Position numbers and translations under genes: made by a program | Assembly (NCBI GenBank): GCA_028752905.1 | Contig: JAQNBH010000011.1 | Span: 33,752,017 to 33,816,016 of the forward strand | Reading direction: 5' to 3' | Length of the DNA stretch: 64,000 nucleotides | From: Cladorhizidae sp. MBARI D1340-BT2 | Lineage: Eukaryota > Porifera > Demospongiae > Poecilosclerida > Cladorhizidae | In this document: positions 55,820-64,000 of the stretch, piece by piece | Layout of the letters: every line of letters starts with the position of its first letter | Numbering within the stretch: the first letter of the stretch is position 1 | The notes under the pieces: generated by a model | Database searches by the model: none | What the model saw: the letters and a program-made list of their open reading frames with translations, nothing else | What the model was told of the DNA's origin: nothing

Positions 55820-55979
55820 TGTGGCGGTTGATGTTTCATGTTTTCCCCGCCTTTATTTTGGGTGTGTCAAAACCAGACTTGATCCGGTGAGATTTAGATT
55901 TATTGAAAAATGTCTACTTTTGTCTCTTGTGAAATACTACGCTAAGACAAACGATTTTCTTCATTTAGTAACTGCTAAA
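55820..55979 (+). repeat. 3' LTR of element 3
   Basis: 160 bp; matches the 5' LTR apart from the 16-bp indel and a few substitutions. Preceded by a G-run (55804-55816). Confidence 0.88.
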
Positions 55980-56022
55980 TCTGGAAACATAACTTTACAG
56001 AGTTTGTTGAGGTGATCAGCAG

Positions 56023-56776
56023 CTAAAAAAGGTACATTATGTTCAGCAATAAAATTAATGTAGAAAAATAAATTTCTGCAGCTGTAACATGATCAGCTTC
56101 TTGTCTGTCCTCTCTAAAAGTAGCAGCAGTAAATTTTGATTGCCCTACACTCTGTTTTGCCAATGCACAGTGCCTCTTTGTCTCCATGTGTCGTTTTACT
56201 TCATGTAGACCACCAGAAGCAACAGAAAAATCAGTGCAACATATATTGCAACGAACAAATGACGCACCCCTCTTACTCTCCTTCATATGGATCAATCCCC
56301 TCCAAGGGTCGAAAAAATCGTGCGCGTTTTTAATTATGCGAGCGGTACCAAAAGGTGTCGAATGTGTTAATGAAACTTATAATGAACTGTGCATGTGGTG
56401 CACATTATAATTATATTAATATCTTGCAAAAAATGTTGAAAAATGTTTCAGTTCACCAGCTGTTGAAAAATGTTTCAGACAATGTCAGCCACGTGAACAG
56501 TAAGAACGTGCACAGTTCATTATAAGTTTCATTAACACATTCGACACCTTTTGACCGCTCGCATAATTAAAAACGCGCGCGATTTTTTTCGACCCTTGGA
56601 GGCTTATATTGGGGCTTCCAGTCTTCCTGCCATTTACTTGCTCTCTTTCTCCTCTTAGCAGTGGAGAGGTCACTGCAAGCTTCACTCTGAGAATGACTCC
56701 GACTAGAAGTACTGGCAATACAAGTAAAGGCTGCTTCATTGTCGGACTCCACCTCGGACTCGATGCTCCGACTCAT
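56023..56776 (-). pseudogene. hAT transposase, N-terminal part, interrupted by a MITE
   Basis: The minus strand starts MSRSIESEVESDNEAAF at 56776, passes a basic KRRKRASKWQEDWKPQY, is interrupted by the hairpin element, and resumes with HMKESKRGASFVRCNIC...HMETKRH, a BED-like finger, and SVGQSKFTAATF. The frame then shifts near 56090 and reaches MFPD at the gypsy insertion. Related in layout to the protein at 37020-38051. Confidence 0.75.
56297..56612. mobile_element. Hairpin MITE in the hAT gene
   Basis: About 100-bp inverted arms: CCTCCAAGGGTCGAAAAAA...AATTATGCGAGCGG on the left and its complement on the right, with GGTGTCGAATGTGTTAATGA in both arms. It interrupts a codon series of the transposase. 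No coding capacity. Confidence 0.85.
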
Positions 56777-57025
56777 TGCTAATTAAAACTCAGCTTTGTA
56801 GTTTTTTTCAAAATTATTTTTGGGAAAATTTATTAATGAAATAGATTTTGTTAGTCTCGCGCAGCAAACCCTTTCCTACTTGTGGTTTAAGCGTAGCAGT
56901 TGTGCAGTCAGTACAGATTAAGTGGACTGCAGGATTCAGATTGCGCAGGATATGAAGCAGTCGCACCGGGACTCCGGGACAAGTTCCAGAATTCCGGGAG
57001 AATCCCAGGAAATCCGGGACAGTTG

Positions 57026-57229
57026 CATTGGGCCACCCACACATGTCTGTGTGTGTGTTATAGACTCAGCCACCATTGGGCCTACACACATGACGTCACA
57101 CAATTGGAAACCTCTTGACACCAGAAAGGTTGGGGGACTTTCGGCCTTGCCATGGTCTTCAGCTTTACAATAGTCGTAACAGCCAGACTGGACAGGTACA
57201 GGGTCAGCACTGAAGTGGGGTTGGGGTCT
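57026..57229. other. Minisatellite remainder and start of block C, unit 3
   Basis: One and a half copies of the 47-bp repeat, then CACAATTGGAAACCTCTTGAC and GGGTCAGCACTGAAG, shared with units 1 and 2 (about 16257-16376 and 29285-29402). Confidence 0.75.
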
Positions 57230-57231
57230 TT

Positions 57232-58610
57232 AGGTCAAACCACAAAAAAAACATGCCACGAAGTAAAAACCATCATAACTTTTAGGTTTCTATGCCTACA
57301 AATATAATTTTTGTGTCAAAAGATAGCACTTTCTATGTGCTTTCAAGTGATATGTATAATGATATATTTACAGGTGTTTTTCTATCTAGGTATATACCTG
57401 CCTGCAGCCATCAAAATTACCATTCACAGCTTCCCAATCTTGGATATTGGATCAAATGACTTTAAACTTGTTGTTTGTTCATTACTCTTTATCAACGATC
57501 AGAATTTTGTTTTAAATATTCCCACTGTTTGCTGGGTTCATATAGATGCCACGCCCACTAAGCAACATAACCTTTTTTATTATTATGAATTTAAAAAAAT
57601 TGATCGTTGAACACAAAGAGCAAAGAAAGAGCTTCAAAATGATATATATACAAGGTTTGGGCAAAACATTTTTTTTAAACCTAGTTATGCTGTGAATGGC
57701 GATTGGAAACCAGAATTTGACAAAAAGCTGTTACAGCCGTCTAAAGGGGGACCTAGGGTATTTTTTTTAATTTTTTTTTAATTACTTGTGTTTACAACTT
57801 TAGAGCTCCGTAGATTCTGCAAACTTCATGGTATGGACTTGATATATAGCTCAAAAGATAGGTCTCTCTTTTACTATACTATATACTATATACTAAAATA
57901 TGTTTCATAGGTATAACTATAGGCAAGTTACTAGACCCTAAAGTGGAAGGACCTCAAAAACCTGCATCCCAAAAACCTCATCCAGAATAACTCCAGATTG
58001 CTAAGTGCAAAAAAATTGAAAATTGGTACATGTGGCTAGAGGAAGCCCTGGAGTATATATGCAATGACTTTTTTCATTAGGCGTTAACATTTTAGTACGT
58101 AGTCAAGTGTGCGGGTGGAAAATTGAGGGTGTTGAAAATATAAATTTTTAACGCTTATTTAAAAAGGTGATTGGGGCTCTAGCCACTCATACCAATTTCA
58201 ATTTTTTTTGCACTTAGCTATTTTGGATGGGGACTTTGGGATGCAGGTTTTTGAGGTCCCTCCACTTTATGGTCTAGTAACTTGCCTATAGTTATCCTAT
58301 GAAACATATCTTAGTATCAAAAGAGAGCACACAGAGAGACCTATCTTTTGAGCTATATATCAAGTCCATACCATGAAGTTTGCAGAATCTACGGAGCTCT
58401 AAAGTTGTAATCACAAGTTAAAAAAATTAAAACCTCGCCCTCTGCGGACAGTCTTCTTTCCCATTTCTTTGTCAAGAATTGAATGGGAGGTGTATGTATA
58501 TAAGTCCAGAATGGAGCATCCAAAACTTCTCAAATTTGCAATGCAGCATCTTACAGGTCCTGGCAACATATTTATGGGAAGGAAAAAAACACCAAAAAAC
58601 AAAAACATTG
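57232..58610. mobile_element. Fold-back element, unit 3 copy
   Basis: Same element as 24870-26290, inserted at a different place: here it splits the start of block C, which units 1 and 2 carry uninterrupted. Inverted arms about 57775-58130 and 58150-58425; the centre is more decayed than in the unit 2 copy. Confidence 0.72.
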
Positions 58611-58619
58611 TTGGACCTG

Positions 58620-59284
58620 AAGCACCCCGGGGGAATAATGTCAAAAAAATACACCTCGACAATACCAATCATAACTTCCACCCACTATCCTCTATCAACA
58701 TAATTTTTGTACCAAAATGTAGCTTAGAAGATAAGCTATATATTTAATGATGTATTTAACTTTTGTCATAGATATTTTTTATGCCAAAGTGTCAGCCAGG
58801 AAATCCAGTCCACAAATTAAAAATCCATCTAAGTGGGCTGCTATATAGGTGGTTTATAGTAAGAGTACATGTAGTAGTTTCACCTAAACTATTTGAATTG
58901 GTATGATAATGCACCACAGGAGAGTGGGGGGAAATACCATACAAACCTCAGGCAGATATGCTGCCCAACACATTCTCATAACAGTGAAAATAAAATAATT
59001 TAGGTTAAAGAGCACACAATAAGTATTCTGGTAATATATAAATTATGGAGTTTGGGTGATAAATTAGGGAGAAATTTGTGGAAATATGTGGAAACTCTTC
59101 TAATCTAATGCGACACGATTCTTCTTCACACTTGCTGGGTTTCTAATGAAAATAGTGAGTGCAAAAGCTGTCGTAATTGAATCTTCAAATGTTCTGAAAC
59201 TTGGAATATGACTTCTATATTAGCAGATACACCATTTAAAATAGTTGTTAAAAAAAGTGAAAGTTGGCATTTTGACATTATTCC
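58620..59284. mobile_element. MITE-like element with GGGGGAATAATGTCAAAA ends
   Basis: Left end GGGGGAATAATGTCAAAA; the right end is its complement, TTTTGACATTATTCCCCCC, followed by TTAAGGG. About 660 bp, AT-rich, no open frame. It adjoins the fold-back element; whether the two form one composite is unclear. TTAA is present only on the right. Confidence 0.6.
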
Positions 59285-59501
59285 CCCCTTAAGGGAAAGG
59301 TCACCTCAAAATGCCTTCTGGAGCTAACATCCTTATCCAATATTACAACATTGCAGAATGATACCGACAGTATCCTAACTGAATGGATATGTTGGACCTA
59401 CCCACACATGACAGTCAATGTATGAAAATAGAGAAAAAGCACAGGCAAGTTGATATATAGTGTGTGTGTGTGCTATACAGCAAGTCTAATCAAACAGGGT
59501 C

Positions 59502-61439
59502 TCACTTAGCATGATACATGCATTCCAACCAAGGCTTGTGGCTGTTTAGTGTTACCATCACTCTGAAGTACAGCATATCTTCCACAAGGTATTGTGTATT
59601 CCTGGCCAACTTGTGGGACAACTTCGAGTGAGGGATGAAATCTGAATAGCCAAAGGCTGTGCCGATTCTTCCATATTCTTGTGTATCGAATGGTATCGTC
59701 CTACTGTAATGGTTGTCATCTGCTAACTGGTTTAAAAGTTCAACAGTTACACTTCCCAGGAAGGGCCACTGGAGTATGTGATCGTTAGATCCTCTTAATA
59801 GCTTTGCATAGACAGACACATGAGTGCCCTTGAGTTGATTATTTCCGTATGGATCAACTCTAATGTGAAGCCTGTAACCATCACAACTAGAGTAGAATGG
59901 TTCAGAATAATACGTTTCGGCTTCCTCTTTCCTCAAGCTATAATTGGACATTTTAAAAGTAAATGACTCCCTTTTATTTATTACATTGGCATCCTTCTCC
60001 AGTGAAGTTGTAGTCTTCTTCACTAACGATAAAGAGTCCCTTAATGACGTTATATTACCATTTAATGAGGAGGCAGTCCTGTTGAACTTTTCTATGAGTG
60101 AAGCTGTAGTATCTTTCAGTGAAGCTGTGGTCTCATTCAGTGAAGTGATGTCTTGACACATTATTGCGATTAATTCAGCATTTGCATTCACAGTCTGTGC
60201 TAAGGTGGTCATGCTATCTCCCATCTTCTGCACTGCCATGTGAAAATGAGCCTTATCATCTTCTTCCTCATGTTGCTTCATGTGCATCCTTACCTTTCGC
60301 ACATTGCATCCAATGCTGCTGTGGTATTTGCAAGTCACTTCAGTGAACATACAAATATGTTCCTTGATCTTGCCACGTTCCATCGTTAAGGTACACTCAG
60401 TGTTGGGGCAAGGAACTAATTTATATTCGCATACTTGATCATGCTCTTCCGTTATGCTAGCATATGTTCCTTGATCTCCACAACACTCGCACTCGTAGTC
60501 TCGGTTAGGACATTTGGTCTTCAGATGGTCATCGAGGTCTTTCCTCATTAGCTGTACTTCTTTACCTTCGACCTTGCATTTTTTGGGGCAGGAGATTGAA
60601 CTGAATCCACACTCGGTCGTCACATGACTATCGAATGTCCCAACAGTCCCCTCCCAGTCACAGCCGCTCCCAACATTACAACACATCACACGTAGTTCTC
60701 TGATTTCACGTAAACCTAATTACAAGACAAATTTTGTATATTAATTAATGCATGTAATTAACTAAATGTAATTAACTAAAAATAAATAATTAACTTAAAA
60801 AAAAAAAAAAAATTAAAAAAAGGGCTGGGCTAGGGATGGGTGGGGGGGTCAATTCACATATATACGCCCAGTAGCCAAATAAATTAGCACGTGTAATTAA
60901 CTATTGTGTAATTAATTAAAGTAATAAAGTTTAAAAAATAATTAAAACAAGGGCTGGGCTAGGGCTATGCTTTCAGTTATGCTTTCGGTTAATTATTTAT
61001 TTTTCACGCGCACCAATTTATTTGGCTACTGGCCGTATAATATGTGAATTGATCCAACATCAATGGAAAAAAATGTAACTTTTTTAGTTTGGCTTTGATG
61101 TAAAACTTGAACTGCAATTAGAGAACCTTGAAACTGGGGGGAAACTGGGTGGAAACTGGGGGGGAACTGGGTGGAAACTGGGGGGAAAGTTGCATTTTCC
61201 CCCTGGGGAATTGGATTGTATCATAATCCCTTACTTCTCTTATCACTGAAGTATCGTGGGTGTTCAGTCTTGCAGGTTGGGCAAGGCTTATTTCCATTTT
61301 TCTCTATGCAATCCTTGCAGAATAGTTTGCCACAGACTTCTTCTTGTTTGGGTTCTTTAGCTACTTCTAGGCAAATAGCACATTTCAAACTATCCTCTGG
61401 CTCAGTAACAAATTCATAGTCAAAGTACTCGAGGGCCAT
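59502..61439 (-). CDS. TRAF-like RING/MATH protein, copy 3 (two exons)
   Basis: Exon 1 is 61439-61235 and exon 2 is 60715-59502, with a 519-bp GT-AG intron; 472 residues. RING about 20-56 (CAIC, CGKLFCKDC, CPTC); the canonical RING His is Lys. TRAF zinc fingers about 80-212 with the full cysteine set, including NTEC. A coiled coil with TASL repeats about 225-317. Complete MATH domain (YSEPFYSSCDGYRLHIRVDP, LQWPFLGSVTVELLNQ, VEDMLYFRVMV). It looks functional. It is closest to copy 1 in non-coding sequence but shares with copy 2 the ancestral states at the positions lost in copy 1. A TRAF adaptor role is inferred from the family. No promoter could be assigned with confidence. Confidence 0.9.
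60849..61054. repeat. Intronic inverted repeat (hairpin), TRAF copy 3
   Basis: TCAATTCACATATATACG...CCAAATAAATTAG against CCAATTTATTTGG...TATGTGAATTGA, as in the other two introns. Confidence 0.78.
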
Positions 61440-61638
61440 CTTCAGTTCCGAATATAATGAAGCGTGGTGAGATACTGGAACGTTATAAAAGGCAGGGAGG
61501 AGAGGGGAACGCGGTGGAAATTACGGGTGGAAATTACGGTCAGCAGTTGTCTGGCGAGCCACACCCTGCTGGTGAGGGTGTAGCTTTCGAGACAGGACGA
61601 GTTCGAAGCGGAACGAAGAGGAACATACTCCAAACAGC

Positions 61639-63829
61639 ATTATTGCCCTTGGCTGCGGCTAGGCCAGTGCAAGATAGAAAGGGCAAGTAGTAAAGAACTG
61701 CAAAATTCTTTATAGAGAGAACTCTGCACTCGACGGTTGGAGGAGCTAGTCGAAAGTGTGAATGCTTCAAATTCTTGGGTTGTCGGGCGTACTTGCCCGC
61801 ACACCTCAACCTAGGCAGAGTCGTCTCGTGGATTCTGTTTTTCACTCCGCGCTTGCAGTCGTAGTTGCCCTGAGCTGTTCATGTCTCCCTCCAGAATCCT
61901 TGAAATTCTTGTGTTTCTTCCCAAAGTAAATACACACACACACACACAAAGAGAATAGCCATCAATAGACACTTGACTTGTGGGTTAAGTCACAGAGGGA
62001 TGTCTTCCTTTGGTCTGTAGGGTCTGACAGGGAAAGTGAATCTTGCCAAGTTTAATAAATGACTGGAACAATGGGGTTAATATTGGAATGAGCCAAAACG
62101 TAGTATGGCTCAAGTTATATGATGCAGCTTTCGATTTTTGCCCAAAGGAACTCTGCCTTGCAAAGTATATTCCAAGTGGACAGTTTTGGGGTATTGTTCC
62201 TCATTCGTGTTTCAAACATTCTGTGCTCCACCACTTTCTTCAAAGATCCAGAAGACATGCAATGATCACAAAACTCAGACTGGTCATCTTTTTCAGTTGC
62301 CCTTGTTGGTCACACCCAGCTCACTAAACTGGAACCCACTCACCTGGTTCACTTGCATATATATACCTGTACATTACATAATAATAACAACAACAATAAC
62401 AACAATAACAACAACAATAACAACAACAAACCTACAAGAAGTACCATAAATCCAAGATCAACAAGGGGTAAGTGAAGTGGTGCCTGGTTCTTTACCTCTT
62501 GTAGGAGTCATGGGAATGCAGTGAACATTGCGCTTGCATCTATGGTCGCGGAGAAATGCAGTCATACAGTGCACACTAGCCTGGATGAGAACCAAGCTAT
62601 CCCTCACTCTAAGACATAGTCTTGCAGGCCAGCGCCTTTGATCAGTGTTAACAGTTCAGAGGTCAGAGGGTTGCCATGCAAGCAGGTGGCGGTGCATTCA
62701 GGCAATGCAGAATCAAGCCTGAACAATAATTAACTCGGATGTTCTTACCCACGTGTGCATGGAAGTGATTCCTTCTCACAGCATGAAGTCTCTTGTGATG
62801 AGGCATTACCGCTTGCTACAGCTACCATGATACTGTTAGTGATGAGAGCGGTTGTGTGGCCTACACTTACTATGTCCTTGTGCACCTCAATACAATAAGT
62901 TTCTATTTACAGTCAATCAACAACAAAAGTTATGACAATGGCCGAGTTCAGAAGTAACTAGTCTAGTAATCCCTCCTGTTGGCACTTCATAGCACGGAAG
63001 CAGCATTCTCCCATGCTAAATCCACAGAAGTTCTCTGCATCAGGTGTTGAAGTGATCCGGGCTCCTCTGTAACTGTGTGTAGCCAACAACCCAGGTCCTT
63101 GATGAAGGCTAATGCTAGTGTCCCAAAACATCTCTAGTCTCCACAGCATGGGGGTTAATAAATAGGCGAGTTGAGATGATTGTTCTTTTGCTGCCTTCAA
63201 ATCCTTAGCCTTCAAAAGACAGCACCAGGATTTAAAATGCAAGCCTTTGATTAGATGGTGCAAATGTGGGCAAGCGACACTCCATACAAGGAACCTTCGC
63301 AGTGGGACAATGGATATTTCATCCATTGTTTTCCGTCAGATATCAGCAAACTAGATAGTCTAAATGCAAACACCAGAGAGTAATATATAATGTCGTTCGA
63401 TCAGAAAGACTTCTCTGAGTCTTCCTGCAGCTAAGGCCATGTGTGCCAAGAGTACCAACATCAGTACCATAATGTACACACCGATGAGGTTTGCACGGAG
63501 AGAGCCCTACACTGAACCCAATTGCAACATGAACAGCATTGTCTCGTATGCAAGCCTACAGAGGAGACCAATGCATTGATCCACACACTGGATTCTGAGG
63601 CTGAAGCAGGCTCATAAGTTCTAGACATGGTGCTTTATCTTTTATATCACTGGGTAATACCTGGGTAAAACCGTAGGGGAAACCCTGGGGAAAATACCTA
63701 AAACAATATATGTATAATTATATCAGATTTTATCCACTGAGTTGGGTTAAAACTTAAATAGGTTTTACCTGGTTAAAATGTGAACACTGATTTCACTGCA
63801 CAAAAAACTCTGTAATATCTGCGTACACT
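61639..63829. other. Conserved C-block intergenic DNA, unit 3
   Basis: Aligns with 18661-20851 at a constant offset of 42978, with two substitutions noticed (at 62644 and 62752). Contains the CAA microsatellite (62378-62430) and the 122-codon minus frame (62958-63326), identical to unit 1. No recognised gene. Confidence 0.8.
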
Positions 63830-64000
63830 GTCTTTCCTGTGGACGGAGATCAACTGGTTTTGTTTGTTGATTTCACTCACTTCTTCTTTCAACGTGATTG
63901 TCGTGAATATGGCATCCTCGTCACCAAAGAATAGTGGCTTGAGGAATTTAATCCAAAGAAGGCACCAAAACCTTCAAGTTCTTGGCCGACGGGAAGACTC
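63830..64000 (+). pseudogene. hAT transposase remnant, unit 4 copy, cut by the window end
   Basis: Matches 20852-21022 base for base as far as seen, including the one-base deletion in GGAATTTAATCCAAAG that the unit 3 copy does not have. Only the zinc-finger start (FLADGKT) is in view. Confidence 0.75.

Larger units (their letters stand above)
51663..55979 (+). mobile_element. Ty3/gypsy retrotransposon, element 3
   Basis: 4.3 kb with LTRs 51663-51806 and 55820-55979, primer-binding site TGGTGACCCCGACG at 51808-51821 and a polypurine/G tract before the 3' LTR. TCTG flanks both ends (51659-51662; 55980-55983) as target duplication in the hAT gene. Order: gag, protease, RT, RNase H, integrase. 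Pol is in one frame from about 52800 to 55734, broken only by four stop codons. Confidence 0.88.
50522..57025 (-). mobile_element. hAT element inserted in the 47-bp minisatellite, with nested insertions
   Basis: Left end CAGACTTACCAACCTGTG, right end ATCCGGGACAGTTG, with CATTGG present on both sides (50516-50521; 57026-57031) as the likely target duplication. The right end carries repeated CCGGGA motifs, like the inner hAT at 36852-44099. The transposase is on minus in two parts (56776-56023 and about 51660-50864), separated by a Ty3/gypsy element; a hairpin MITE (56297-56612) lies in the N-terminal part. Confidence 0.8.
59290..64000. repeat. Segmental duplication block, recent copy of 16376-21022
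   Basis: Contains TRAF copy 3, its 5' intergenic DNA and the start of the next block A, in the same order and orientation as 16376-21022. The similarity continues to the window end, so the duplicated block is at least 4.7 kb. Confidence 0.93.

Noticed and set aside
61480..61500. TATAAAAGG on the plus strand upstream of TRAF copy 3 as a promoter
   Set aside because: It is in the wrong orientation for the minus-strand gene, is absent from copy 1 at the same place, and no plus-strand gene starts there.

Overview
The window looks like animal (metazoan) nuclear DNA. Its three host-type genes have a GT-AG intron and encode RING - TRAF zinc finger - coiled coil - MATH proteins, a combination typical of animals. 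The rest is dominated by DNA transposons, Ty3/gypsy retrotransposons, MITEs and minisatellites. A marine invertebrate (a sponge more likely than a cnidarian) fits the TRAF expansion and the transposon types, but this is inference. No tRNA, rRNA, operon, CRISPR array or bacterial gene was seen.

The key to the layout is a tandem segmental duplication. A basic unit of about 11 kb (net of insertions) has three blocks: A (hAT-like transposase remnant on +, a 22-bp minisatellite, a reverse-transcriptase-element remnant on -), B (no recognised gene; short repeats and a TIR element) and C (a two-exon TRAF-like gene on -, then about 2.3 kb of conserved intergenic DNA). Unit 1: A 536-5871, B 12862-16375, C 16376-20840. 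Unit 2: A 20840-24410, B about 26300-29420, C 29420-47030 (broken up by insertions). Unit 3: A 47030-47880 (truncated by a deletion), B 47880-50255, C 50256-63830 (broken up). Unit 4 starts near 63830 and runs off the window.

Because paralogous units give empty sites, many insertions can be delimited. They are: a TTAA-flanked composite with a piggyBac-like fragment (2980-4919); a rearranged Ty3/gypsy element whose integrase lies upstream of its RT (5872-10813), followed by a 1.2-1.3 kb tandem duplication; fold-back elements (24870-26290 and 57230-58610); a 4.8-kb TIR element encoding an XPG/FEN1-like nuclease and a CXC-type zinc cluster (29521-34345, Academ-like); an 8.4-kb Russian doll in unit 2 (old hAT, inner hAT 36852-44099, Ty3/gypsy 38184-43729); and a hAT in unit 3 (50522-57025) holding a Ty3/gypsy (51663-55979) and a hairpin MITE.

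The TRAF-like genes are at 16591-18472, 34449-36382 and 59502-61439, all on -. Copies 2 and 3 look intact. Copy 1 keeps open exons but has lost a RING cysteine, a TRAF-zinc-finger cysteine and the frame of the last MATH strand, so it is probably decaying. The transposon genes are all broken to some degree; the most intact reading frames are protease-integrase at 6686-8533, the nuclease frames at 30290-32608, and gag at 42309-43490.
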